Assembly: GCA_963737075.1 (NCBI GenBank)
Contig: CAVTRI010000001.1
Coordinates: 434,001 to 498,000 of the forward strand
Source of the DNA: CAVTRI01 sp963737075
GTDB taxonomy: Bacteria > Actinomycetota > Acidimicrobiia > Acidimicrobiales > Palsa-688
Direction of reading: 5' to 3'
Length of the DNA: 64,000 bases
Position numbers and translations under genes: made by a program. Below are positions 26,243 to 36,951 of the stretch, one piece after another; the stretch's first letter is position 1; the number at the start of each line of letters is the position of its first letter. Under the pieces are notes generated by a model. It ran no database searches, was not told the DNA's origin, and was given only the letters and a program-made list of their open reading frames with translations.

Positions 26243-26836
26243 TTACCAGCGGCCGCGATGCACAACCTCCCCAGCTGCGCGGCGGCCCCGGCGGGCGGAA
26301 GCCGAGGGGCGATCGTCGGCGTCGGGCCAGCCGATGGCCACGGCGCCGAGAGGTTCCCAGCCCGGTGGCACGCCGAGGTGCTCCAACAGCGCGGGACGAT
26401 CGCCATGGAGCCTGAAAAACAGAGCGCCCAGGCCCTCGTCGGCCACCGCCAGCAAAAGCAGCATGGTGGCGAACGCCGTGTCGACCAGCCAGTAAGGGAC
26501 TGACCAGCGGCGGACATCCGCGCGGCGGGCCTTATCCGATTCGGCGTAGCGGGCGAGGTAGGCGTCACGACCGGCCAGCGGCATCACGATCACCGGCGCG
26601 CGCAGCAGGCCCGGATGGTCGGGCGCGGCCAGCCAGCCGGGGTCGGCGGCGTGACGCCAGAAGCCCGCCGTCTGTTCTGGGCCTTCCAGCACCACGAACG
26701 CCCAACCCTGCGTGTTCCCGGCCGACGGCGCCCGCCGGGCCGCCGCGAGCAGCCGGTCCACGACAGCCGGCTCGACGGACCGTTCGGAGAAGTTGCGGCA
26801 CATCTTGCGACGGCGCAGGACCTGGTCGAAGTCCAC
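26243..26836 (-). CDS. Nitroreductase-family protein
   Basis: 197 residues. RRRKMCRNFSERSVEPAVVDRLL and AARRAPSAGNTQGWAFVVLEG are the FMN-binding signature of the nitroreductase fold; the C-terminal LGVPPGWEPLGAVAIGWP matches it too. FMN- or F420-dependent reduction of unknown substrate. The last residues are basic. Confidence 0.88.
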   Translation of the reverse strand: MDFDQVLRRRKMCRNFSERSVEPAVVDRLLAAARRAPSAGNTQGWAFVVLEGPEQTAGFWRHAADPGWLAAPDHPGLLRAPVIVMPLAGRDAYLARYAESDKARRADVRRWSVPYWLVDTAFATMLLLLAVADEGLGALFFRLHGDRPALLEHLGVPPGWEPLGAVAIGWPDADDRPSASARRGRRAAGEVVHRGRW

Positions 26837-26924
26837 GGCCGGTCAGGCTAGGTCGCTATCTGGGAATGATGACCACGGGACTAGGGTTTTCTATCAAGCA
26901 CATCTTCCATGCAGAGGACAAACC

Positions 26925-28109
26925 ATGGCCAGTTTCCGCGACCTGCTCCGTGACACCAAAACACGCATTCGTGAAATCGACACCGCCACCGCCGCCGACG
27001 AGGTAGCGCAGTCGGGCACCTTCGTGCTCGATGTGCGCGAGGCAGACGAGTACGAGCAGGGAGCCCTGCCGGCCGCGATCCACATCCCTCGCGGCTTCCT
27101 GGAGAGCCAGGTCGAGGGCAAGCTTCCCGACCACGACGCCCATGTCGTCGTGTACTGCGCGGGCGGCACCCGGTCGGCGTTCGCCGCTGACACGCTCACC
27201 CAGCTGGGGTACACCGATGTGGTGTCGATGGCGGGCGGGTTCAACAAGTGGAAGGACGAGGGCCGGGCATGGAAGGCGCCGGCGTCGCTCACCGCCGACC
27301 AGCGCAACCGCTACCAGAGGCACCTGCTCCTGCCCGAGGTGGATGTGGCCGGCCAGCAGAAGTTGCTCGACTCCAAGGTGCTCCTGCTCGGAGCGGGCGG
27401 GCTCGGGTCACCCGCAGCCCTGTATCTGGCCGCGGCCGGCGTTGGCACGCTGGGCGTCATCGACATGGACGTGGTGGACGATTCCAATCTGCAGCGGCAG
27501 ATCCTCCACAGCCTCGACCGGGTTGGAGAGCGCAAGGTCGACTCGGCCAAGAAGACGCTGACCGGTCTCAACCCCGACGTCAACGTCGTCACCTACGACG
27601 TGCGCCTCGGCGCAGACAACGTGCTCGACATCTTCGCCGGCAACGACGTCATCTTGGACGGCACCGACAACTTCCCGACCCGCTACCTGGTCAACGACGC
27701 CGCCCTCAAGCTGGACATCCCTGTCGTGCACGGGTCGATCTTCCGCTTCGAGGGCCAGGCCAGCGTCTACCTGCCGCATCAGGGCCCGTGCTACCGCTGC
27801 CAGGTGCCCGAGCCGCCGCCGCCCGAGCTCGCCCCATCTTGTGCGGAAGCCGGGGTGCTGGGCGTGCTGCCCGGCATCATCGGCAGCATTCAGGCGATGG
27901 AGACCATCAAGCTGCTGCTGGGTATCGGGGAGCCGCTCGTCGGACGGCTGCTGGCATACGACGCGCTGGAGGAGAGTTTCCGAACCTTCAAGGTCAACCG
28001 CGACCCGCAGTGCGCGGCGTGCTCGATCCCGGCGGAACAGCTGGTGATCGCGGAGTACGACGAGCTCTGCATGCCGCATCCCATCCAGCCGCCCACCGCC
28101 GCTTCGTAA
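26925..28109 (+). CDS. Rhodanese-MoeB/ThiF fusion (sulfur-carrier adenylyltransferase)
   Basis: 394 residues. Residues about 10-110 are a rhodanese domain with active Cys in VVYCAGGTRSAF; about 120-370 are a ThiF/MoeB E1-like domain with ATP-binding GAGGLGSPAALYLAAAGVG and DGTDNFPTRYLVND, and zinc cysteines in CYRCQVP and CAAC. Such enzymes adenylate and sulfurate ubiquitin-like sulfur carriers (MoaD, ThiS, CysO). In the common MoeZ the rhodanese is C-terminal; here it is N-terminal. ATG 26925 has AGAGGA upstream. It opens a co-directional run to 35.5 kb. Confidence 0.92.
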   Translation: MASFRDLLRDTKTRIREIDTATAADEVAQSGTFVLDVREADEYEQGALPAAIHIPRGFLESQVEGKLPDHDAHVVVYCAGGTRSAFAADTLTQLGYTDVVSMAGGFNKWKDEGRAWKAPASLTADQRNRYQRHLLLPEVDVAGQQKLLDSKVLLLGAGGLGSPAALYLAAAGVGTLGVIDMDVVDDSNLQRQILHSLDRVGERKVDSAKKTLTGLNPDVNVVTYDVRLGADNVLDIFAGNDVILDGTDNFPTRYLVNDAALKLDIPVVHGSIFRFEGQASVYLPHQGPCYRCQVPEPPPPELAPSCAEAGVLGVLPGIIGSIQAMETIKLLLGIGEPLVGRLLAYDALEESFRTFKVNRDPQCAACSIPAEQLVIAEYDELCMPHPIQPPTAAS

Positions 28110-28141
28110 GCCCGGGGCTCCCGGGCTCGTAGGCTGGGGGT

Positions 28142-29725
<1,584 letters not shown>

Positions 29726-29729
29726 TCAG

Positions 29730-31091
29730 GTGCCGGTGCGGTTGGTGATCATCGGTGGTGGGCCGGCGGGCAACACAGCCGCCACCAACGCTGCCCGCCT
29801 CGGCGCCGACGTCACCGTGGTCGAACGGGACATCCTCGGGGGCGCCGCCCATCTCTGGGACTGCATCCCATCCAAGACCATGATCGCCACCGGCGGGGCG
29901 ATGAGCTTCACCCGGCGAATAGAAGGCATGGGTCTCGAGCACGTTCAGCCCCACCTCGACGTCGACGCCCAGCGCCACCGCATCTTGCAGATCGAGAACC
30001 ACTTGCACGATGCCGTCCACGACCTGCTGCGCAGTCAGGGTGTCCGGTTGATCGGCGGCGCCGGCCGGCTCAAGGGCGATCACCTGGTGGTCGCCGAGAC
30101 CGAGGACGGCATCGAGGAGCTCGAAGCCGACGCGATCCTGGTGTCGACGGGCAGCCGCCCGCGCATCCCCGAGTGGTGCGAGCCGGACGGCGACCGCATC
30201 CTGACCACCAGGCAGGCCTATCCACCGCGGACGATGCCTGAGCACCTCGTGGTCATCGGATCGGGCGTGACCGGTGTCGAGTTCGTGCACATGTTCACCT
30301 CGTTCGGTTCCAAGGTGACGCTGATCGTTTCCCGCCAGCAGGTGCTGCCGGCCAAGGACCCGGAAGTGGCGGCGGCGCTCGAGGACGAACTGTTGAAGCG
30401 AGGGGTCCGCCTGTTCAAAGGGGCCCGGGCCGAGATGGCGCACCGAACCGATGACGGTGTGGCGGTCGCGTGCGACGACGGTCGCGTGGCGCTGGGCTCG
30501 CACGCGCTGCTGGCCATCGGTTCGGTGCCCAACTCCGACAACCTCGGCTTGGAAACCGCCGGAGTGGAGGTCGACCGGGGCGGCTACATCGGGATCAATC
30601 ACCACTGCCAGTCGAACGTGCCGCACGTCTACGCCGCCGGCGACGTATCAGGGAAGCTTCCGCTGTCGTCGGTCGCCGCGATCCAGGGTCGAAAGATCGC
30701 CGAGCACGTCATGGGCATGCACACCCGCGAGCACCGGCACCTCGACTACGAGAAGGCGGCGTCCGCCATCTTCACCGAGCCGGAGATCGCCGACGTCGGC
30801 CTCGCGGAGGCGGAGGCGTTCGCCACCGGCAGGAAGATCCGGGTGACGAAGGTGCCCTACGCGGCGGCGGCGAAAGCGCTGATCAACGACGACCCCGGTG
30901 GGTTCGTCAAGATCCTCTCGGACCCGGCCACGGGCGTCGTGCTGGGCGGTTCGATCGTCGGCCGCCACGCGGCGGAGTTGATCTCGGTCATCGCGCTGGC
31001 CGTGACCGCCAACCTGAAGGTGAACGACATCGTCGACAGCTGTCTGGTTCACCCCACGCTGTCAGAGGCGCTGGCGGACGCCGCGGAATAG
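29730..31091 (+). CDS. lpdA: NAD(P)H:quinone reductase of the LpdA (Rv3303c) type
   Basis: 453 residues of the pyridine-nucleotide-disulfide oxidoreductase family: FAD motif IIGGGPAGNTAATNAA, NAD(P) motif VIGSGVTGVEFVHMF, second FAD motif HVYAAGDVSG and the dimerisation domain. The usual redox disulfide CxxxxC is reduced to one Cys (GGAAHLWDCIPSK), as in mycobacterial LpdA, which is a quinone reductase and not a lipoamide dehydrogenase. It starts 4 bp after the mutase gene. Confidence 0.85.
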   Translation: MPVRLVIIGGGPAGNTAATNAARLGADVTVVERDILGGAAHLWDCIPSKTMIATGGAMSFTRRIEGMGLEHVQPHLDVDAQRHRILQIENHLHDAVHDLLRSQGVRLIGGAGRLKGDHLVVAETEDGIEELEADAILVSTGSRPRIPEWCEPDGDRILTTRQAYPPRTMPEHLVVIGSGVTGVEFVHMFTSFGSKVTLIVSRQQVLPAKDPEVAAALEDELLKRGVRLFKGARAEMAHRTDDGVAVACDDGRVALGSHALLAIGSVPNSDNLGLETAGVEVDRGGYIGINHHCQSNVPHVYAAGDVSGKLPLSSVAAIQGRKIAEHVMGMHTREHRHLDYEKAASAIFTEPEIADVGLAEAEAFATGRKIRVTKVPYAAAAKALINDDPGGFVKILSDPATGVVLGGSIVGRHAAELISVIALAVTANLKVNDIVDSCLVHPTLSEALADAAE

Positions 31092-31150
31092 GTCCTGGGT
31101 CTTGCGGGCACCTCGGCGCGCCTCGTGAAGCAACGCGCCATGCTGGACCC

Positions 31151-32206
31151 GTGGCAGCGGAGAAGGATCGCCGGACGACCGTGTACACCGACGGCGCGTG
31201 CCGCGACAATCCGGGACCTGGCGGCTGGGCGTGGGCGGTACCGGGCGGCGAGTATCGCAGCGGGGCTGACCCGGCGACCACGAATCAGCGCATGGAGATC
31301 CGCGCGGTCCTCGAGGCGGTCACCGCTCTCGAGGGCGACCTCGAGGTTGTCAGCGACTCCACGTACGTCGTCAACTGCTTTCGCGACCGATGGTGGGAGG
31401 GGTGGATCCGTCGTAACTGGACGAACTCTCAACGCAAACCGGTCGCCAACGCTGACCTGTGGCGGCCGCTCATCGAGGAGTACCGGGCGGCTCCGCAGCG
31501 CCTGCACTTCCGGTGGGTCAAGGGACACGCCGTGGACCCCTACAACGACCTGGTCGATCGCCTGGCGGTAGAGGCAGCGATGACGCAGAAAGGCCGCCGT
31601 GGGCACGGTCAACCCACAGACCTGCCTTCGGCAGACGCACTGTCTCGAGCCGGCCGCACTGGACGCGCAAGCCGGGAAGAATCAGATGCAGCCCCGGCGC
31701 CGAACGGCTTCCTGATCGCGGTGACCGGTCTGCGTCCGCCCGACCTCGGCGGCTACGAGGACAACGTCATCGCTGACGCCACGCGCAACAAGCTGGCCGA
31801 GATCCTGGCCGCCCAGGCGCAGTTGCACCCCGATCTGGTCGTCTGCACCGGCATGGGCCTGGGCGCTGAAACCCTTGCCGCGGAGGCGGCGGGCGCGGCC
31901 GGGCTGCCGTACGTCGCCGTGCTGCCGTACCCCGACATGGACCGCCTCTGGCCGTCTCACACCCGCAAGCATTTCGCGGAGTTGCTGGCCGGGGCGCGAG
32001 ACGTGCTGACGCTGCAGCGCGTCCCGCCGCAGTCGCGTCAGCGGGCCGGCGCCGCCCTTACCCGGCGTGACCAGTGGCTGGCCCGTCACGCAGCGCAGGC
32101 GATCGTGGTCTGGGACGGCAAGGACTCGTCGGTTGACCGCACGCTGAGGTTGTTCCAGGAGCGGCTCGGCGACGACGTGTGGCTCCTGGAGCCCGTGCAA
32201 CGATGA
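31151..32206 (+). CDS. rnhA: Ribonuclease HI fused to a SLOG (YspA/YpsA-like) domain
   Basis: 351 residues from GTG 31151. Residues 1-145 are RNase HI: VYTDGACRDNPGPGGWAW, RMEIRAVLEA, VSDSTYV and NDLVDRLA supply the four acidic metal ligands. After a polar linker (about 145-190), residues 190-351 form a Rossmann-like SLOG domain: AVTGLRPPDLGGY, CTGMGLGAETLAAE and a late VVWDGKDSSVDRTLRLF. RNase HI removes RNA from RNA:DNA hybrids. SLOG domains bind nucleotide ligands. The last bases overlap hyuA by ATGA. The frame is open further upstream inside lpdA but lacks family sequence. Confidence 0.86.
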   Translation: MAAEKDRRTTVYTDGACRDNPGPGGWAWAVPGGEYRSGADPATTNQRMEIRAVLEAVTALEGDLEVVSDSTYVVNCFRDRWWEGWIRRNWTNSQRKPVANADLWRPLIEEYRAAPQRLHFRWVKGHAVDPYNDLVDRLAVEAAMTQKGRRGHGQPTDLPSADALSRAGRTGRASREESDAAPAPNGFLIAVTGLRPPDLGGYEDNVIADATRNKLAEILAAQAQLHPDLVVCTGMGLGAETLAAEAAGAAGLPYVAVLPYPDMDRLWPSHTRKHFAELLAGARDVLTLQRVPPQSRQRAGAALTRRDQWLARHAAQAIVVWDGKDSSVDRTLRLFQERLGDDVWLLEPVQR

Positions 32207-33963
32207 GGGTGGGCGTCGACACCGGGGGGACGTTCACGGACGTGGTCGGCGCCGACGGGCATGTCGTGAAGCTGCCGTCGACGCCCGCCGACCCCGCCAA
32301 AGCGGTGTACGAGGGGGTCGGGCAAACGGCGAGCGAAGTGGCACACGGGACGACGGTGGCGACCAATGCACTCCTGGAGCGCCGGGGCGGGCGGGTGGCG
32401 CTGGTGACGACCGAGGGGCACACCGACGTCATCGAGATCGCCCGCCAAGCGCGCCCGTCGCTTTACGACCCCTGGGCCGATCGTCCCCCTCCGCTCGTAC
32501 CCCGGTGCCTGCGGTTCGAGGTCGCCGGCCGTCTGGATGCTTCTGGGAAAGAGCTGGCGCCGATCGGTGACCTGCCCGCGCTGCCAGCCGGGCTCGACGC
32601 GGTGGCGGTCTGCCTCCTGCACGCCGACCGCAATCCGCATCACGAACGCACGGTGGCTGCGCGGCTGGCCACGGATGCTGACATCGTCTTGAGCAGCGAG
32701 GTGTCCCCGGAATTCCGGGACTACGAACGCACCGCCACCACCGTTGCCGACGCCTACCTCCTCCGGCCGTGCGGCGCGTTCCTGGCCCGTCTGGTTGGGC
32801 TGGCGCCGGAGGTGCTGGTGATGACGTCCGCCGGGGGGCTCGTGCCTCTGTCCCTGGCCGCCCGGCGGCCTGTCTCCCTGCTGCTGTCGGGGCCGGCTGG
32901 AGGGGTTCAAGCCGCAGCGGCCGCCGGTGTGGCGGCCGGGTTCGCCGACTGTGTCAGCTTCGACATGGGGGGCACGAGCACCGACGTGTGCCTCATCCGT
33001 GGCGGTCGTCCGGATCCCGCGGCGGAGCGACGGGTGGCCGGGTTGCCGATCCGGATGCCGGCCCTGGACGTGCGCACCATCGGCGCGGGCGGTGGTTCGC
33101 TGGCCCGCCTCGATCCGGCCGGGGCGCTGGCCGTCGGGCCCCAGAGCGCGGGAGCCGACCCTGGCCCCGCCTGCTACGGACGAGGTGGCCGGGACCCGAC
33201 CGTGACCGACGCCGACCTGCTGTCCGGGCGCATCCCCTCCGACCACGGGCTCGGCGGCCTCGGCCGGCTGGACGTGCACGCGGCCCGGCGGGCGCTGGAC
33301 GCCGCCGCGCTGACCGCCGAGGGGGTGATCGCCGTTGTCGACCAGCACATGGCGCAGGCGGTACGCGCGGTGACGGTCGAGGTGGGCGTCGACCCGGCCG
33401 GGGTGGCGTTGGTGGCGTTCGGCGGGGCAGGGCCGCTGCATGCGTGCGCGGTCGCCGAACGGTTGGGCATGCCAGCGGTGGTGGTGCCGCCCCGGGCAGG
33501 GGTGCTGTCGGCTGTTGGGCTCTTGGGCGCCCCCCGCCAGGAGGACCGGGTGCGCTCGTGGGGCGACCCGCTGGGCCGCGAAGGACTGGGCGAGGCCCTC
33601 GCCGCCCTCGCGACCGAGGCCGCCGCCGAGGTCGGCGCCGGCGCCGCCGTCGAGACCGCCGTCGACTGCCGCTACGCCGGCCAGAGCCACGAGCTGACGG
33701 TCGCGTCGGTCGAGGCGTTCGAGGACGAACACGACCGTCGCAACGGCTTCCGCCTCCCGGCACCAGTCGAGGTCATCGCCCTGCGGGCCACCGCCGCTCG
33801 GCCCTCACCGGTCGCAGTTGCCGAACTTCCAGTACCAGACCGCCTCGGCCCGGTCACCGGGCCGGCTGTCGTCGCGGAGGAGGACTGCACCGTATGGGTC
33901 CCGAACCGGTGGCGGGCGTCGGTGCACCCTTCGGGCTCGTGGGTGCTCGCGAGAGTGGGTTGA
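32203..33963 (+). CDS. hyuA: Hydantoinase/oxoprolinase subunit A
   Basis: 586 residues. DTGGTFTDVVGADG is the ATP-binding motif of the HyuA/oxoprolinase family; FDMGGTSTDVCLIRGG and GAGGGSLARLDPAGAL are further hallmarks. With HyuB it forms an ATP-dependent cyclic-amide hydrolase (N-methylhydantoin, 5-oxoproline or acetophenone-carboxylase-like substrates). ATG 32203 overlaps the RNase HI stop; the stop overlaps hyuB. The reaction cannot be fixed from sequence. Confidence 0.92.
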   Translation: MRVGVDTGGTFTDVVGADGHVVKLPSTPADPAKAVYEGVGQTASEVAHGTTVATNALLERRGGRVALVTTEGHTDVIEIARQARPSLYDPWADRPPPLVPRCLRFEVAGRLDASGKELAPIGDLPALPAGLDAVAVCLLHADRNPHHERTVAARLATDADIVLSSEVSPEFRDYERTATTVADAYLLRPCGAFLARLVGLAPEVLVMTSAGGLVPLSLAARRPVSLLLSGPAGGVQAAAAAGVAAGFADCVSFDMGGTSTDVCLIRGGRPDPAAERRVAGLPIRMPALDVRTIGAGGGSLARLDPAGALAVGPQSAGADPGPACYGRGGRDPTVTDADLLSGRIPSDHGLGGLGRLDVHAARRALDAAALTAEGVIAVVDQHMAQAVRAVTVEVGVDPAGVALVAFGGAGPLHACAVAERLGMPAVVVPPRAGVLSAVGLLGAPRQEDRVRSWGDPLGREGLGEALAALATEAAAEVGAGAAVETAVDCRYAGQSHELTVASVEAFEDEHDRRNGFRLPAPVEVIALRATAARPSPVAVAELPVPDRLGPVTGPAVVAEEDCTVWVPNRWRASVHPSGSWVLARVG

Positions 33964-35501
33964 TGGACGCCGCCGCATTGCAGGTGTTGATCTCGCAGCT
34001 GACCGGCGTGGCCGATGAGATGGGTGCCGTGCTGAGACGCTCGGCCCTTTCTCCGAACATCAAGGAACGAGCCGACTGTTCGGCGGCGCTGTTCACCCCG
34101 TCGGGGGAGCTGCTGGTGCAGGCCGAGCACATCCCTGTCCACCTGGGGAGCATGCCGGCATCGGTCGCGGCTGCGATCGCCAGCGGCATCGAGCTGGCGG
34201 CTGGCGAGCAGGTGGTGCTCAACGACCCCTTTGCCGGTGGAACTCACCTCAACGATGTGACCCTCGTGGCGCCGTGTCGGGTGGGTGATCGGTTGGTGGG
34301 GTGGGTGGCCAACCGGGCGCACCACGCCGACGTCGGCGGCATGGTCCCCGGCAGCATTCCGCCATCGGCGACGGAGGTCTTCCAGGAAGGACTGCGCATT
34401 CCGCCGCTGCGGTTCACCCCCGAGGTAGAGGCGATGGTGCTGGCCAACTCTCGCACCCCGACCGAGCGGCTCGGTGATCTGCAGGCCCAAGCGGGCGCCA
34501 ACCGGGTCGGGGTGGCCCGGCTGGCCGAATTGGCGGACCGTCCGCTCGCAGACGTGGTCGCGTGGGGGGAGCGGCGGATGCGGGCTGCCCTGTCCGAGCT
34601 GCCCGAGGGCCGCTGGAAGGCGAGCGACGTCCTCGACTCTCCCGCCGCCGCCATCCGGCTGGTGTTGAGCCTGCAAAGCGGTGAGGCGTGCTTCGACTTC
34701 ACCGGCACCGATTCACAGCAGCCGGGCAACGTCAATGCCGTCGAGGCCGTGACCGTGAGCGCCGTCGCCTGGGCGCTGCGGACTGTGACCGACCCGACCA
34801 TCCCCGCCAACGGCGGCGCGCTGCGGCCGGTACACGTGATCGCGCCGCCAGGCTCGGTAGTCGCCGCCCGCCCGCCAGCAGCCGTGGGTGCGGGCAATGT
34901 GGAAGTCAGCCAGCGGGTCGCCGACGTGTGCCTGCGGGCGCTGGCGGAGGCCGTGCCCGACCGGGTCGGCGCGGCCAGCCAGGGCACCATGAACAACGTT
35001 GTCCTCGGCGGGCGTTCGGGCTGGGTGTACTACGAGACGGTCGGCGGAGGTCAGGGCGGGCGGCCCGGCCGGGCGGGCATGAACGGCGTGCACACCGCGA
35101 TGACCAACACCCGGGACACTCCGACAGAAGCGCTGGAGCGGGGCTACCCGTTGCGGGTGCTGCGGTACCGGCTGCGGTCCGGGAGCGGCGGGCGCGGCCG
35201 GTGGCCGGGCGGCGACGGGATCGAGCGCGTCATCCAGGTGCTCGAGCCTGCCACCCTGTCGTTGGTCACCGAGCGTCGGATCAGCGCGCCGTGGGGGCTG
35301 GCGAGCGGGGGTCCGGGCGCCGTGGGCGAGAATTGGTTGTGGCCAGGCGGCGACGAGGCGCGGCGCCAGCGTCTGGCGGACAAGCTGACCGTCGCCCTCG
35401 ACGCGGGAGACGCCGTGCAGCTGCTCACCCCGGGTGGCGGAGGCTGGGGCGACGGAGAGCGGGAGTTGACCAAAGATGGGCAGCTCGACTCGCCAACATA
35501 G
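33963..35501 (+). CDS. hyuB: Hydantoinase/oxoprolinase subunit B
   Basis: 512 residues. LFTPSGELLVQAEHIPVHLGSMP, DPFAGGTHLNDVTLVAP, RAHHADVGGMVPGS and the C-terminal LLTPGGGGWGD are characteristic. ATG 33963 overlaps the hyuA stop (TGATG). It completes the co-directional run from moeB. The longer open frame that starts inside hyuA is out-of-family. Confidence 0.92.
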   Translation: MDAAALQVLISQLTGVADEMGAVLRRSALSPNIKERADCSAALFTPSGELLVQAEHIPVHLGSMPASVAAAIASGIELAAGEQVVLNDPFAGGTHLNDVTLVAPCRVGDRLVGWVANRAHHADVGGMVPGSIPPSATEVFQEGLRIPPLRFTPEVEAMVLANSRTPTERLGDLQAQAGANRVGVARLAELADRPLADVVAWGERRMRAALSELPEGRWKASDVLDSPAAAIRLVLSLQSGEACFDFTGTDSQQPGNVNAVEAVTVSAVAWALRTVTDPTIPANGGALRPVHVIAPPGSVVAARPPAAVGAGNVEVSQRVADVCLRALAEAVPDRVGAASQGTMNNVVLGGRSGWVYYETVGGGQGGRPGRAGMNGVHTAMTNTRDTPTEALERGYPLRVLRYRLRSGSGGRGRWPGGDGIERVIQVLEPATLSLVTERRISAPWGLASGGPGAVGENWLWPGGDEARRQRLADKLTVALDAGDAVQLLTPGGGGWGDGERELTKDGQLDSPT

Positions 35502-35591
35502 GTGGTCGTTGCCGATGCCGGCCATTGACCTTGCATGGTCTCCTGACTCGGTCGAACTGCAGCGGGCAGTTCGCCGAACAAGGAGTCAACC

Positions 35592-35857
35592 GTGCGTCGA
35601 ATTGCTGCTGCATTGTCGGGTCTGGTCGCTTTGCCGCTGTCCTTCTGGGCACCGCGCAGGCCGCGTTCGCGGTCAGAATCGCCCCTATGGGCGGCGGTGC
35701 CCCAGCTGCTACGCCAGTGCCACACCACGCTGGTCTGGAGGCGTGGCAGATTTTGCTCATCGTCGTGGGCGGGATCGTGGTGACGGTCGCGGTGACGGCC
35801 GCCGTTCTTCAGCTGTTGCGCCGCGCCGCCCCAAAGCCGGCGCTTTCCAGCCGTTGA
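35592..35857 (+). pseudogene. Small secreted/membrane protein with one-base frameshift
   Basis: GTG 35592 has AGGAG 6 bases upstream and encodes a signal-like MRRIAAALSGLVAL. At about 35634 the frame shifts (CC where a GCC-type codon is expected) and continues as AAVLLGTAQAAFA, a plausible signal-peptidase end, then a His/Pro linker, a transmembrane helix (ILLIVVGGIVVTVAVTAAVL) and a basic tail. Restored length is about 88 residues. It may be a sequencing error. The function is unknown. Confidence 0.6.
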
Positions 35858-35920
35858 CGATGCTGCCGGATCGGACGAATCCGTAAAGCCACGGAAGCTC
35901 GCCTCGATACGATCAAGGCT

Positions 35921-36619
35921 GTGGGGCTGCTCGAACGCGACGTGTTTCTCGAGCAGCTCGACAGCCTGCTCGCGGAGGCGGCGCGGGGCGCGGCCGTCTC
36001 GTCCTTCTTCGAGGCGAAGCAGGCATCGGCAAAAGCGCGCTCGTCGAGGCGTTTGTCGCCGGTCGCGCCGGAATGGTCCTGTGGGGGATGTGCGACCCGG
36101 TGCTGCCGCCCCGGCCGCTGGCACCGCTCTTCGACATCGCCGGGCCAGGTCGACGGGAAGCTGTCGGCGGCGTTGGACCACCCCGAGCGCCACCGGATTC
36201 TTTCTGCCTTTCTGGCTCTGCTACGAGCTGGCGGTGGCCCGAGGATCGTGGTCCTTGAGGACGTGCAGTGGGCCGACGAAGCGTCCCTCGAGGTGCTGCG
36301 GGTGGTTGGCAGGCGCACCACCCAGCTGCCGGCGCTGGTCATCGCCACGGTTCGCGACGATGAGATCGGGCCGGACCATCCCCTGTCGGTAGCTGTGGGA
36401 GACATCCCCGCGGCGTCGACGGTCTCCGTGGTCCTTCCTCCGCTGTCGCCCGACGCGGTGGCGCAGCTCGTGGCCGGCACCGCGCTCGATCCGAGCGTGC
36501 TGTATGACACGACCGCCGGCAATCCATTCTTTGTGATAGAGCACCGCCCAACTTTCGCTCCGTCCGGTGTCTGTACCTGTGAGCGCCGGCAGCGTGTCGG
36601 CGACGACAGAGAGGAGTGA
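35921..36619 (+). pseudogene. Remnant of a LuxR-family ATPase regulator
   Basis: GTG 35921 opens LLERDVFLEQLDSLLAEAARG, the start of large AAA-type LuxR regulators. The P-loop (GEAGIGKSALVEAF) is present but in a different frame, and the first frame returns near 36142 (DGKLSAALDHPERHRILSAF), giving two compensating shifts at about 35988 and 36143. Walker B-like IVVLEDVQWADEASLEVL follows. The protein ends abruptly after TAGNPFFV with unrelated sequence; the rest (TPR and HTH domains) is missing. Two shifts plus truncation indicate real decay. Confidence 0.78.
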
Positions 36620-36624
36620 GGCAG

Positions 36625-36927
36625 ATGCCCACGTTCGTACTGACATACCGGAACCCGCGCGATCACGCCCGGACGCCCGATACCACGGCCACGTGGTACG
36701 CCTGGTTCGACAGCATGCGCGACCAGCTCGTCGACTTCGGCAAGCCGGTCATCTCCCGGACATCCATCGGCAACGTCAGCGCCGACAGCACGGAGCTTGC
36801 CGGGTATTCGTTGATCAGCGCCGAGGACATCGACGCCGCAGTCGCCGTCGCCAAGGGCTGCCCGTCCCTCGATCACAGCGGCGGCGTCGAGATCGGTGAG
36901 CTCGGCGAGGTCCCGCCCCGAGCTTGA
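36625..36927 (+). CDS. YCII-related domain protein
   Basis: 100 residues from ATG 36625 (MPTFVLTYRNPRDHARTPD). It has the YCII/DGPF-type compact fold: WYAWFDSMRDQLVDFGKPV, GYSLISAEDIDAAVAVAKGCPSL and GGVEIGEL. Genes of this family are very often adjacent to ECF sigma factors, as here (24 bp to the next gene). The function is unknown; an enzyme-like or small-molecule binding role is presumed. Confidence 0.85.
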   Translation: MPTFVLTYRNPRDHARTPDTTATWYAWFDSMRDQLVDFGKPVISRTSIGNVSADSTELAGYSLISAEDIDAAVAVAKGCPSLDHSGGVEIGELGEVPPRA

Positions 36928-36951
36928 GACGCACTTCGCGAGGATGGAGCA

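Noticed and set aside
28110..28141. Cobalamin riboswitch before the B12-dependent mutase subunit
   Set aside because: The gap is only 32 bases, too short, and no B12-box-like sequence is visible.
31151..35501. RNase HI-SLOG as part of an antiphage island
   Set aside because: Neighbours are ordinary metabolic genes without integrases, nucleases or mobile elements, so a defence island is not supported.
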